DNA from: an uncultured Pelagibacteraceae bacterium
GTDB lineage: Bacteria > Pseudomonadota > Alphaproteobacteria > Pelagibacterales > Pelagibacteraceae
Reading direction: 5' to 3'
DNA: 47,555 nucleotides
Assembly (NCBI GenBank): GCA_902531175.1
Contig: CACADE010000009.1
Coordinates: 1 to 47,555 of the forward strand
The notes under the pieces are model-generated. The model did not search any database. It was not told the DNA's origin and worked only from the letters and a program-made list of their open reading frames with translations. The translations under genes and the position numbers were made by a program. This document shows positions 39,957 to 47,555 of this stretch, piece after piece. How positions within the stretch are numbered: position 1 is the first letter of the stretch; every line of letters starts with the position of its first letter.

Positions 39957-41114
39957 TTAGTAATCTTTACTAATTATTTGGTCTATCATATTTACCATAT
40001 CTTTTTTATATTTTTCATTTGTTGCAGATTTAGTCTCTAAGACAGAAAAAAACGCAGCAACAACTTTTGTTTTCAAATTTATTCCTAAAAATTGGCCCCC
40101 ATACCCAGAGTGACCAATCCAGTTACCGCATTTCATTAATGAATTAACATAACAGACAAATTTATCTTTAGACAATTGAATGTATTTGGGTCCCTCACTA
40201 TTAATAGTTTTACTCAAAAAAGTTTTAGAACCAATATTTTTTCCATTTATACCTTTTCCAAACCTTGAAAAAAGTAAACCCATTCTTAAAAAATCTCTTG
40301 TAATTAAACTTCCGCCTCCAGACATCCACGGTGTTCCAAATCTATCTGTTCCTATATACAATCCTTCTTCAAATCCTGTTGCTTCAACTGTTTCCAACAG
40401 CCATTGTCTTAAACTTTTTTTACTTACTTTTTCTACAATTAGTCCAATAACATCGGTATTAGCTGATTTATAATGCGCCAGATCGGTATAATTTTTTAAA
40501 TCTCTGCTTTTTAAAGATTTAATTGAATTTAAATATTGTTCCTGGCTTTGAATGTTTTTGCCTTTAATCGGCAGTCTCCATCCTCCCACAGGTTCATGTA
40601 AAAATGAAGACGAATAAGCCTTTGTATAATCTTCGCTATATAGATTTACAATGTTCATGTCTAAAACGTCCTTTACTTTTGCATTTGCATAACCACTGCC
40701 AATTTTTGGCAAGTAAAATGAAATTTTCTTATTTAAGTTAATTAGTTTTCTGTCTATCAGCTCTCCCACAAATAAATGTATAAACATTTTTGTAATTGAC
40801 ATAATTGTTTGAGGCTGATTTGTAGAAAAGTCCTTTGCGTACTGCTCGAATAAAATATCCTGATCTTTACCAACTATTAAAGAGCAAAAAGCTTTATTTT
40901 TAGTTACCTTTTTTACAGAAGATAATTTACCAATTCTCTTATTAATTTTTTTTTTTAATTTTAAAACAAAATCTGATCTAAGGTATATTCCATATCTATT
41001 AATTTTATATAAATTTCTAAAACCCAACCTCCTTTTATTTGGGAGATTCCATTGAGCTTTATTATCTTTTCTTGTAACTAATTCTGGATTTTTTTCTGAA
41101 ATAATTTTTTTCAA
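39957..41114 (-). CDS. beta-lactamase-fold serine hydrolase (class C/esterase type)
   Basis: This 385-aa protein has the penicillin-binding/class C beta-lactamase fold. The nucleophile is Ser106 with Lys109 in MSITKMFIH, and the second motif is in the YKSANTDVIG region (Tyr-x-x-Asn type). GHSGYGGQFLGI near residue 345 stands for the third (His-Ser-Gly) motif. No signal peptide is evident; the N-terminus is basic and polar. Bacterial relatives include esterases and 6-aminohexanoate-dimer hydrolase, so antibiotic resistance should not be assumed. It ends one base from the convergent methyltransferase gene and precedes no gene on its own strand. Confidence 0.8.
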   Translation of the reverse strand: MKKIISEKNPELVTRKDNKAQWNLPNKRRLGFRNLYKINRYGIYLRSDFVLKLKKKINKRIGKLSSVKKVTKNKAFCSLIVGKDQDILFEQYAKDFSTNQPQTIMSITKMFIHLFVGELIDRKLINLNKKISFYLPKIGSGYANAKVKDVLDMNIVNLYSEDYTKAYSSSFLHEPVGGWRLPIKGKNIQSQEQYLNSIKSLKSRDLKNYTDLAHYKSANTDVIGLIVEKVSKKSLRQWLLETVEATGFEEGLYIGTDRFGTPWMSGGGSLITRDFLRMGLLFSRFGKGINGKNIGSKTFLSKTINSEGPKYIQLSKDKFVCYVNSLMKCGNWIGHSGYGGQFLGINLKTKVVAAFFSVLETKSATNEKYKKDMVNMIDQIISKDY

Positions 41115-41125
41115 ATTAGTACTTT

Positions 41126-41581
41126 TTATCCAAACTTAAGAGATTTATTTTTCTCGTACTTTTGATGATAGCCTTCTGCTTTACAATAGTTTTTTTCTTT
41201 GGAAATTTTTGTAGTAACTTTTCCATCTAACTTCTCATTCATTTCTTTTAAAATTTTCTCTGCTGTATTTTTTTCATTATCATTATTATAAAATATCTCA
41301 GAGCGATATTGAATTCCTACATAAGTTCCCTGTCTATTCTTTTGAGTTGAGTCATGGAGTTTAAAAAATAATCTGACCATATCTTCATAGCTTAAAATAT
41401 TTTCATCATATTGAACTTTAACTACTTCTATGTGACCCGTATCCCCACCACAAACTGCTTTGTAAGTAACATTAGGATCATCACCTCCGCAGTAACCACA
41501 TTCGGTAGATAATATTCCTTTTATACCATCGTATTTAGTTTCGTCCCAAAAACAACCAATACCACCAATAAACGTTTTCAT
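41126..41581 (-). CDS. msrA: peptide-methionine (S)-S-oxide reductase MsrA
   Basis: This 151-aa enzyme reduces the S epimer of methionine sulfoxide. The catalytic Cys10 is in GGIGCFWDE; most MsrA proteins read G(C)FWG, so the Asp after Trp is a small departure. GYCGGDDPNVTYKAVCGGDTGH and VQYDENILSY are standard blocks, and the C-terminus has AEGYHQKY. It lies 14 bases downstream of the second homocysteine methyltransferase gene on the same strand, which links methionine repair with methionine synthesis. Confidence 0.93.
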   Translation of the reverse strand: MKTFIGGIGCFWDETKYDGIKGILSTECGYCGGDDPNVTYKAVCGGDTGHIEVVKVQYDENILSYEDMVRLFFKLHDSTQKNRQGTYVGIQYRSEIFYNNDNEKNTAEKILKEMNEKLDGKVTTKISKEKNYCKAEGYHQKYEKNKSLKFG

Positions 41582-41595
41582 AATTTTACAATATA

Positions 41596-42510
41596 TTATT
41601 GCTTCAAAATTGAAACAGCTTTTATCTCTTCAACTCCTATACCACAACAACCACCAACAATTTTTACACCTTTGCTAACCCATTTTTTTGCAACTTCCAA
41701 ATAATCACTGGGTGAAAAATCATCCACAAACTTCCAATTTGGTTTTTCGTAATAGCCTTTATTAGGGTATGCACCAATAACTCCATTATAATTTTTTAAT
41801 GCAGTATCTAAAGCTGCACTCGTTGTTTTAATATCTGAATGAGCAATTAAAATTGGCCCCTTATGTAATTTACTAAAATTTTTCAACGATACTTCTAAAT
41901 CCTCGTAAATTTCAGTTTTATTCTTCACATCATCATAACCAAGTGTAATATTTTTTGTATTCTGATCTATTACACAGGAAATAGAAAGCCAAACAGGTAA
42001 CTTTATATTTGTAGAACACTCAAGCATAGTCTCCACGATTTCTGCTTGAGATGTCATTGCTTCTAAAATGATTAAATCAACACCCTCATTTGATAAAATT
42101 TTAATATGTTCATTAAAACATGGCTTCATGTTCTTTGTTCCTAGTTTAAGAAAACTTCCATAACTCGAAACACTTCCTGCTAAACAGATGTTCTTTTTTG
42201 AATTATCAATTGCTTGTTTTGCAATTTGAACTGCTTGTCTATTAAATAATTCAATTGAGTCTTCATATCCGTGTTTTCTAAGAGAAATTGGAGTTGTAGC
42301 ATAAGTATTTGTTGTAATAACATCAGCTCCTGCATCAATATAATTTCCATGAACTTCTTTTAGAAATTCTGGGCTATCTACCGAACATTTTCCACACCAG
42401 AGGTTTTGATCCATTTTAGCTCCTTTTTTTTCAAGTTCAGCACCTATACCTCCATCAAGTAAAATAATTTTTCCTTCATTGATTTTTTCTTGAATTAAAT
42501 TGTAAGACAT
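41596..42510 (-). CDS. second homocysteine S-methyltransferase family protein, same zinc ligand change
   Basis: This 304-aa barrel protein has LLDGGIGAELEKKG at the start, DAGADVITTNTYAT, LPVWLSISC and the zinc Cys pair in IVGGCCG (288-289). The position of the first zinc Cys reads LIAHSD, so His224 stands there, as in the paralogue at 38972-39955. The start is ATG 42510, which overlaps the VOC stop by one base (TAATG); the longer frame from 42531 would run back into the VOC gene. The likely class is homocysteine or selenocysteine methylation, with the donor unknown. Confidence 0.82.
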   Translation of the reverse strand: MSYNLIQEKINEGKIILLDGGIGAELEKKGAKMDQNLWCGKCSVDSPEFLKEVHGNYIDAGADVITTNTYATTPISLRKHGYEDSIELFNRQAVQIAKQAIDNSKKNICLAGSVSSYGSFLKLGTKNMKPCFNEHIKILSNEGVDLIILEAMTSQAEIVETMLECSTNIKLPVWLSISCVIDQNTKNITLGYDDVKNKTEIYEDLEVSLKNFSKLHKGPILIAHSDIKTTSAALDTALKNYNGVIGAYPNKGYYEKPNWKFVDDFSPSDYLEVAKKWVSKGVKIVGGCCGIGVEEIKAVSILKQ

Positions 42511-42890
42511 TAATTGTTTGTGAAAGCACAAATTTTATTATTATCAAGATCTCGAATATAAGAATAGTAAACTCCAGAACCTTCTGGTCTTTCACCTCCA
42601 GCTCCTTCACTTTTTCCACCTGCCTTAAGTCCAATCTCATGAAACTTATCAACTATATCTCTAGATGATGTAATAAATGAAACTTGCGTTCCATTTCCAT
42701 TAGTTGCCTCTTTCATATTGACAGGTTTGGTCACATAAAACTCTATAGTTCCATCGCCATTTTTTTCTGTGTAACCAGCGCAAACTTCATCTTTATAATT
42801 TCTTTCTAGGTTTAAAACCTTTAAGACTTCATCATAAAAAATTATTGCTTTTTCTAAGTTATTGGTTCCAACCATTACATAACCAAGCAT
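42510..42890 (-). CDS. VOC-fold (glyoxalase/dioxygenase superfamily) protein
   Basis: This 126-aa protein has the vicinal-oxygen-chelate fold: MLGYVMVGTNNLEKAIIFYD at the start, and the closing YSYIRDLDNNKICAF strand-turn-helix. VOC proteins include glyoxalase I, dioxygenases and resistance proteins, and the small single-repeat members of this type are usually uncharacterised. It begins one base after the aldehyde dehydrogenase gene and overlaps the methyltransferase gene by one base. Confidence 0.82.
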   Translation of the reverse strand: MLGYVMVGTNNLEKAIIFYDEVLKVLNLERNYKDEVCAGYTEKNGDGTIEFYVTKPVNMKEATNGNGTQVSFITSSRDIVDKFHEIGLKAGGKSEGAGGERPEGSGVYYSYIRDLDNNKICAFTNN

Positions 42891-42891
42891 T

Positions 42892-44325
42892 TTAATTTTT
42901 CCATTCAGTAATAGTTTTTACCTCTAGATATTCATGCAATCCCCAGGTTCCACCTTCACGTCCATTTCCAGATTGTCTATACCCACCAAAAGGAGTTCCA
43001 GAGTCAGCTGCTTTATGATTTACATATACAATTCCAGACCTTAATTTTTTTGAGACTCTTTTTGCCTTTTCATTATCCTCTGTTTGTAAATAGTTTCCTA
43101 ATCCATATTCTGTATCATTTGTAATTTGGATAGCTTCCTCTTCATTTTCAAAAGGAATAATCGACAATACTGGTCCAAATATTTCCTCTTTAGCAATTCT
43201 CATATTATTATTAACATCAGTGAATACTGTTGGTTTAATAAAATAACCTTTCTTTAGATCTTCAGGTTTGTCAGGACCACCTGCTACTAAAGTAGCACCT
43301 TCTTCAATTCCACTATTTATTAAACTTTGAATTTTATCAAATTGAGTTTTTGAAATTACAGGCCCAATATGGTCACCAGCTTTTGAAGCAAGATCAACTT
43401 TAATTTTATTTGCTTCATCTGCAGCTTCTTCAACAGCTCTTTTATAAATTGATTTTTCAACAAGCATTCTAGTTGGGGCATCACAGGATTGACCTGAATT
43501 ACTCATTACGTTTCTAATACCATCTCTGACTGCATCAGGATATGCATCAGCAAAAACAATATTTCCACCTTTACCACCAAGTTCAAGACAAACTCTTTTT
43601 ATGGTTTCAGCAGCATTCTTTGTAATTAATTTTCCAGCTCTAGTAGATCCTGTAAATGAGACCATATCAACATCAGGATGTCCTGATAGGTCAGTTCCAA
43701 CACCAGGCCCATCACCATTTACTAAATTAAATACTCCAGCTGGAAATCCAGCCTCATCTATCATCTCTGCAAATAGCATTCCTGACAATGGTGCAATTTC
43801 AGATGGTTTAAGTACCATTGTACACCCAGTAGCAAAAGCTGGAATTACTTTTAAAGCAATTTGATTTATAGGCCAATTCCAAGGTGTAATTAATCCGCAA
43901 ACTCCAATTGGCTCATATACAATATGATTAGTAGATCCTTTATCAAAACCTGGTTCGAATTCGAATTCTTTTAATCTTTTTATAAAGTCTTCGATATGAC
44001 CTGCGCCAGAAGATGTTTGATTAGCTGAACACCAATCTTTAGGACAACCAAGCTCTGTAGTAATAGCATCAGTCATATCATCCCATCTAGAATTATAAAT
44101 TTTTAATAATTTTTCTAATAAATTTAACCTTTCTTCTTTTGGACTTTCTTTCCAAGTCTCAAATGCAGATTTTGCTGCTTTGACTGCAGCATTTGTATCA
44201 TCAGAATTTCCAAGACTTATAATTGCACAAACTTCTTCTGTTGATGGATTAATAACTTCACATTCATTCTTGTTTACTGGCTCAACCCATTTGCCATTGA
44301 TATAAAATTTTTTTTTATCGAGCAT
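42892..44325 (-). CDS. NAD(P)-dependent aldehyde dehydrogenase
   Basis: This is a 477-aa ALDH-superfamily enzyme. The catalytic Cys281 is in SGQSCDAPTR, the general-base Glu248 in LELGGKGGNIVF, and the oxyanion Asn150 in TPWNWPINQ. The cofactor loop VSFTGSTRAGK is intact. The C-terminal KAADSGTPFGGYRQSGNGREGG is normal. Betaine aldehyde, aspartate semialdehyde (as in ectoine breakdown) and other aldehydes are possible substrates. It heads a minus-strand operon of VOC, methyltransferase and msrA genes and is divergent from the EutA-like gene. Confidence 0.92.
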   Translation of the reverse strand: MLDKKKFYINGKWVEPVNKNECEVINPSTEEVCAIISLGNSDDTNAAVKAAKSAFETWKESPKEERLNLLEKLLKIYNSRWDDMTDAITTELGCPKDWCSANQTSSGAGHIEDFIKRLKEFEFEPGFDKGSTNHIVYEPIGVCGLITPWNWPINQIALKVIPAFATGCTMVLKPSEIAPLSGMLFAEMIDEAGFPAGVFNLVNGDGPGVGTDLSGHPDVDMVSFTGSTRAGKLITKNAAETIKRVCLELGGKGGNIVFADAYPDAVRDGIRNVMSNSGQSCDAPTRMLVEKSIYKRAVEEAADEANKIKVDLASKAGDHIGPVISKTQFDKIQSLINSGIEEGATLVAGGPDKPEDLKKGYFIKPTVFTDVNNNMRIAKEEIFGPVLSIIPFENEEEAIQITNDTEYGLGNYLQTEDNEKAKRVSKKLRSGIVYVNHKAADSGTPFGGYRQSGNGREGGTWGLHEYLEVKTITEWKN

Positions 44326-44407
44326 TTATATTTCAAAATTAATTTTTCTTATTATACGTTTATTTACTATAACCATTCAAGAAATTAGATACAGTTTTTA
44401 ATTTTAA

Positions 44408-44417
44408 TGATTAATCA
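44408..44417. promoter_or_regulatory. 10-bp palindrome upstream of the EutA-like promoter
   Basis: TGATTAATCA is its own reverse complement and lies where the -35 region of the EutA-like promoter would be, 11 bases before the -10 box. It is a possible operator, but a 10-bp AT-rich palindrome may arise by chance. Confidence 0.3.
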
Positions 44418-44425
44418 ATATGTGG

Positions 44426-44434
44426 TGGTATATT
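44426..44434 (+). promoter_or_regulatory. extended -10 promoter placing the mRNA start on the EutA-like start codon
   Basis: TGGTATATT is an extended -10 (TGn plus TATATT). The normal +1 would be 44441, the A of the ATG, so the transcript is predicted to be leaderless. It also argues against the in-frame ATG at 44420, which lies upstream of the -10 box. Confidence 0.5.
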
Positions 44435-44440
44435 GTATTT

Positions 44441-45181
44441 ATGAAATCACAAAAAATAGAACCAAAGTTTGAAAATAACCAAAATCCACGTATTGGACTT
44501 ATCGCTTTAGCAACCGATCTAGTGATTGAAAAAGATTTTATAAGTGTAATTAAAGATAAAAAAATAGATTTTTTTGTAAATAGAATAGAATGTTATAATC
44601 CCTTAACCAAAGAGAATTTGATCAAAATGTCAGAGAATATTACTCAAGTAACAAGAGATATCTTGCCAGAGCAAAAATTAGACTGTGTTGTATATGCTTG
44701 TACATCAGGAACTATTGCAGCAGGGTACGATAATATTAAAAATAAAATACAAGCAGCAAAACCTGAGGCAAAACTTTCAACACCAAGTACAGCAGCTTTG
44801 AAAGCATTGAAAAAATTAAATATTAAAAAACTTTCTATATTCACACCTTATAGTAAAAAAGTTAACGATGATGTTGTTGATTATTTTAAATCATCTGGTT
44901 TTGAAATCACCTCAAATTCATACTTTGATATTCATTCTGACATGGAGATTGGTAAAGTAGATCAAAATTATCTGTTTGATGTGCTAATAAATTTAGATGT
45001 AAGTGAGGCAGATGCTTTATTTGTATCTTGCACCGCTTTACCAGTTCTTCCTCTAATACAAAAATTAGAAGATAAACTTGGAATACCAGTTCTTTCAAGC
45101 AATCAGGCTTTAATCTGGGAATCTTTAGAAAACATAGGTGAAAATAAATCTGTAAAAGGATTTGGAAGACTGTTTGATTAA
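44441..45181 (+). CDS. eutA: Asp/Glu-racemase-fold protein, EutA/maleate isomerase-like
   Basis: This 246-aa protein has the two-cysteine active site of the Asp/Glu racemase, maleate isomerase and arylmalonate decarboxylase group: Cys in YACTSGTIA and Cys in VSCTALPVL. EutA of ectoine-utilisation operons belongs to this group. I use the ATG at 44441, since the one at 44420 is upstream of the -10 element. The next gene, three bases away, is a DoeA/EutD-like protein, the same pairing found in ectoine catabolism clusters, which raises the EutA assignment; a maleate isomerase remains possible. Confidence 0.7.
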   Translation: MKSQKIEPKFENNQNPRIGLIALATDLVIEKDFISVIKDKKIDFFVNRIECYNPLTKENLIKMSENITQVTRDILPEQKLDCVVYACTSGTIAAGYDNIKNKIQAAKPEAKLSTPSTAALKALKKLNIKKLSIFTPYSKKVNDDVVDYFKSSGFEITSNSYFDIHSDMEIGKVDQNYLFDVLINLDVSEADALFVSCTALPVLPLIQKLEDKLGIPVLSSNQALIWESLENIGENKSVKGFGRLFD

Positions 45182-45184
45182 TTT

Positions 45185-46357
45185 ATGTCCTTTTCAAAAG
45201 AAGAATACAAACAAAGACTATTAAAAGTTCAATCTCTGATGAGAGAGAAAAAAATTGATTTAATCATTTCTCACGACACAAATAATATGAATTATCTTAC
45301 AGGCTACGATGCTTGGTCTTTTTATTATGCACAATGTGTATTAGTGCACGTTGATTCAAAAGAGCCAATTTGCTTTGTCAGAGATCAGGATGCAGGTGGG
45401 GCGTACATAAAGACCTATTTAAATAAAGACAATATTATAGTTTATGATGAGAGTTATATTCATACTTGGCCAAAACATCCCTATGATTACTTGACCAAAG
45501 TAATTAAAGAAAAAAAATGGGATAAACTGTCTATTGGAATTGAAATGGATGCTCATTATTTCACAGCTTTTTGTTATGAAAAGATTAAACAGGGGTTACC
45601 AAATGCAAACATTATCGATTCTGATCGACTAGTTAATTGGGCTAGATTAATTAAATCTAATGCAGAGATAAATTATATGAAGTCTGCTGCTTTAATTTCT
45701 CAAAAAGGAATGCAAACTGCAATGGAAGTAATTAAACCTGGTACAAGACAATGCGATGCTGTTGGAGAAATTCAAAAGTCTTTATTTTATGGTACAGAAG
45801 AATTTGGAGGTGAATATTCTAGTATCGCAACGCTTCTTCCAACTGGAAAAGGTACATCTGCTTCACATTTAACAGCAACCCAAGATAAATTTATTGAAGG
45901 TGAAGCAACTATAATTGAACTTTCAGGTGTTTATAAAAGATATCACGCACCTATGGCTCGAACAATTTTATTAGGTAAACCTGATCAATTAAAAATAGAT
46001 ACAATGAATAAAACTATAGAAGCTTTACAAGCTGGAATTAATGCTACAAAACCCGGAAACACAGCAAATGATGTTGCCCAAGCCTTTTGGAAAATTTTAG
46101 ATAAATATGGTATCGAGAAGAAATCAAGAACGGGTTACTCAATAGGTATTGGATATCCACCAGATTGGGGAGAGCATACTTTAAATATTTATAAAGGCGA
46201 TATGACAGTACTTGAACCAAATGTTTGTTTTCATATGATTGCAGTAATGCAGTTTGGTGATTGGGGAGTAGAAGCATCTGAAGCAATCCGAGTTACCGAC
46301 AAAGGTTGTGAATTATTCTGTAAATTTCCAAAAGAGCTACATATTAAGAACTATTAG
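45185..46357 (+). CDS. doeA: DoeA/EutD-like (ectoine hydrolase) M24 family protein
   Basis: This 390-aa protein has the creatinase/M24 pita-bread fold with an N-terminal creatinase domain (NNMNYLTGYDAWSFY) and a C-terminal catalytic domain. The usual metal ligands Asp-Asp of prolidases and of DddP are absent: the strand reads ATIIELSGVYKRYHAPMART. Ectoine hydrolase and creatinase also lack them. SIGIGYPPDWGEHTLNIYKGD and VLEPNVCFHMI match ectoine hydrolase as I know it. It follows the EutA-like gene by three bases. No doeB/eutE deacetylase is in view, so substrate certainty is moderate; creatine-type or other ring or amidino compounds are alternatives. Confidence 0.68.
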   Translation: MSFSKEEYKQRLLKVQSLMREKKIDLIISHDTNNMNYLTGYDAWSFYYAQCVLVHVDSKEPICFVRDQDAGGAYIKTYLNKDNIIVYDESYIHTWPKHPYDYLTKVIKEKKWDKLSIGIEMDAHYFTAFCYEKIKQGLPNANIIDSDRLVNWARLIKSNAEINYMKSAALISQKGMQTAMEVIKPGTRQCDAVGEIQKSLFYGTEEFGGEYSSIATLLPTGKGTSASHLTATQDKFIEGEATIIELSGVYKRYHAPMARTILLGKPDQLKIDTMNKTIEALQAGINATKPGNTANDVAQAFWKILDKYGIEKKSRTGYSIGIGYPPDWGEHTLNIYKGDMTVLEPNVCFHMIAVMQFGDWGVEASEAIRVTDKGCELFCKFPKELHIKNY

Positions 46358-46395
46358 CTATTGATAATTAACTTCTTAAATGTTTTAAACACTAG

Positions 46396-47481
46396 ATGTC
46401 TAAAAATACAGAATTCGTTAAGTTCGATAAAGTTGACAAAAGTTACGATGGTAAAGTCTTAGTAGTAAAAGATTTAAATCTTAATATCTCAGAGGGTGAG
46501 TTCATTACTATGCTTGGTCCATCTGGTTCAGGAAAAACAACCTGTCTGATGATGTTGGCTGGATTTGAAACACCAACCAATGGTGAAATCTATTTAGATT
46601 CTAATCCTATTTCAAATATTCCACCGCACAAAAGAGGAATTGGAATGGTTTTTCAAAATTATGCATTGTTTCCTCATATGACAGTTTATGAAAATTTAGC
46701 ATTTCCTTTAAGAGTTAGAAAAGTTCAAAAAGATGAGATTGATAAAAAAGTAGATAAAGCTTTATCAATGGTTTCTTTATCAGGATTTGAAAGTAGAATG
46801 CCAGCGCAATTATCTGGTGGTCAGCAACAAAGGGTAGCTGTTGCAAGAGCTCTAGTATTTGATCCAGCAGTAGTTCTAATGGATGAACCTCTTGGAGCTT
46901 TAGATAAAAACTTAAGAGAAAGTATGCAATACGAAATTAAACATATTCATGAAAATATTGGTGTTACTGTAGTTTACGTTACACACGATCAAGGAGAAGC
47001 ATTAACAATGTCAAATAGGATCGCAGTTTTTAATGATGGTAAAGTTCAACAATTATCAAGTCCTGATAAATTGTACGAAGAACCAGTTAATTCTTTCGTT
47101 GCAGAGTTTATAGGTGAAAATAATACATTTGGAGGAGAAGTAACTGACATTTCAAAAGATGTTTGTAAAGTTAAACTACAAAATGGAGAAATTTTAGCTA
47201 ATCCAGTTTCAGTAACTTCCAAAGGTGATAAAACAACAGTTTCAATAAGACCTGAGAGGGCATTGATAAATCCAAAAGATAAAATGGATAATAATCAAAC
47301 GGGAAAAATCGAAGAAGTTATTTACCATGGTGATCACACTAGAGTAAGATTAGATCTTTTAGGTAATAAAGAATTTATTTTAAAAGTTCCAAATAGCTCA
47401 AACGAGTTAGATTTAAAATTAGGTAATGAGATTAAAGTAGGATGGAACAGTCAAGATGCAAGAGCTCTAGATCCTAAATAA
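46396..47481 (+). CDS. potA: ABC transporter ATPase, PotA/spermidine-putrescine type
   Basis: This is a 361-aa ATPase of the CUT1/polyamine class. Walker A is GPSGSGKTT (41-49), the signature is LSGGQQQRVAVARAL (from 139), Walker B is VVLMDEPLGALD (159-170), and the His switch is in YVTHDQGEAL. A TOBE-type domain fills residues from about 235 (FIGENNTFGGEV) to the end. It begins 38 bases after the DoeA-like gene; permease and binding-protein partners would lie beyond the window. Polyamine import is the usual role, but the context suggests an ectoine-like or related substrate. Confidence 0.9.
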   Translation: MSKNTEFVKFDKVDKSYDGKVLVVKDLNLNISEGEFITMLGPSGSGKTTCLMMLAGFETPTNGEIYLDSNPISNIPPHKRGIGMVFQNYALFPHMTVYENLAFPLRVRKVQKDEIDKKVDKALSMVSLSGFESRMPAQLSGGQQQRVAVARALVFDPAVVLMDEPLGALDKNLRESMQYEIKHIHENIGVTVVYVTHDQGEALTMSNRIAVFNDGKVQQLSSPDKLYEEPVNSFVAEFIGENNTFGGEVTDISKDVCKVKLQNGEILANPVSVTSKGDKTTVSIRPERALINPKDKMDNNQTGKIEEVIYHGDHTRVRLDLLGNKEFILKVPNSSNELDLKLGNEIKVGWNSQDARALDPK

Positions 47482-47555
47482 TTTCTTAAATATCCCAGTA
47501 TTCCTATAACAAAATGGCCTGTTGACTCTGAATATCGTTTTTGTTGTACTTCGCT

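Noticed and set aside
39957..41114. Antibiotic-resistance beta-lactamase
   Set aside because: The fold motifs fit many esterases, and no signal peptide for periplasmic export is visible, so a resistance role is not supported.
45185..46357. DMSP lyase DddP or Xaa-Pro peptidase assignment for the M24 protein
   Set aside because: The Asp-Asp metal ligands of those enzymes are absent (IIELSGVYKRYH at that strand), and the GYPPDWGEHT motif fits ectoine hydrolase better.
47482..47555. Open reading in both directions in the last 74 bases after potA
   Set aside because: No start codon, family motif or stop within the window; too short to call a partial gene on either strand.
1..47555. tRNA, rRNA, CRISPR, insertion sequence or phage signals
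   Set aside because: Intergenic gaps are all under about 120 bases and none holds a cloverleaf, direct-repeat array or transposase; nothing to report.

Overview
The window looks like a piece of a streamlined, AT-rich alphaproteobacterial genome of the SAR11 (Pelagibacterales) type. GC content is roughly 30% by eye; it was not counted. Genes are packed with 1-4 bp overlaps (TAATG, ATGA and GTGA junctions), and no gene-free stretch exceeds about 120 bases. Osmolyte and amino-acid ABC transporters dominate the content. I found no tRNA, rRNA, CRISPR array, insertion sequence, phage gene or recognisable transcription factor. The taxonomic call is an inference from style and content.

Layout. Positions 1-4726 hold a 5'-truncated D-2-hydroxyacid dehydrogenase, a homodimeric-type pyruvate dehydrogenase E1 (aceE) without E2/E3 neighbours, a histone-deacetylase-fold amidohydrolase and msrB. 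Positions 4775-6465 encode an outer-membrane barrel-like protein and an overlapping unknown secreted protein. Positions 6469-7786 hold a glutaredoxin, a small DUF2805-type protein and a LysE/RhtB exporter with a hairpin leader. Positions 7875-14333 are a complete branched-chain-amino-acid-type (LIV) ABC importer, with an embedded 60-aa ORF, followed by azlCD and a pentapeptide-repeat protein. Positions 14339-21281 hold a glutarate 2-hydroxylase (GlaH/CsiD) homologue, a ProC-like reductase and a second LIV-type transporter whose binding protein lies on the opposite strand.

Positions 22403-34489 form the functional core: trimethylammonium catabolism. There is a gamma-butyrobetaine dioxygenase homologue, a carnitine 3-dehydrogenase, a BKACE-family dehydrocarnitine cleavage enzyme, a hot-dog thioesterase and a choline-dehydrogenase-like GMC enzyme. 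Two GFA-fold proteins and a ProVWX-type betaine ABC transporter accompany them. Read together they predict uptake of gamma-butyrobetaine or carnitine, then conversion by carnitine, dehydrocarnitine and betainyl-CoA to glycine betaine. Two homocysteine-methyltransferase-family proteins at 38972-39955 and 41596-42510 could use a methyl donor such as glycine betaine. Both carry His where the family normally has its first zinc-binding Cys.

Positions 34483-44325 mix drug/metabolite transporters, an iron-type alcohol dehydrogenase, an amidase, a serine hydrolase, msrA, a VOC protein and an aldehyde dehydrogenase. Positions 44441-47481 hold a EutA-like Asp/Glu-racemase-fold protein, a DoeA/EutD-like (ectoine hydrolase) M24 protein and a PotA-type ATPase, suggesting use of ectoine or a related compound.

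Control signals. Several transcription units have a -10 box placed so that the mRNA would start at or next to the start codon (leaderless). The three periplasmic binding-protein genes instead have clear Shine-Dalgarno leaders, two of them preceded by a TTAATTAATTAA tract. Several perfect palindromes lie in intergenic regions although no regulator gene is present.
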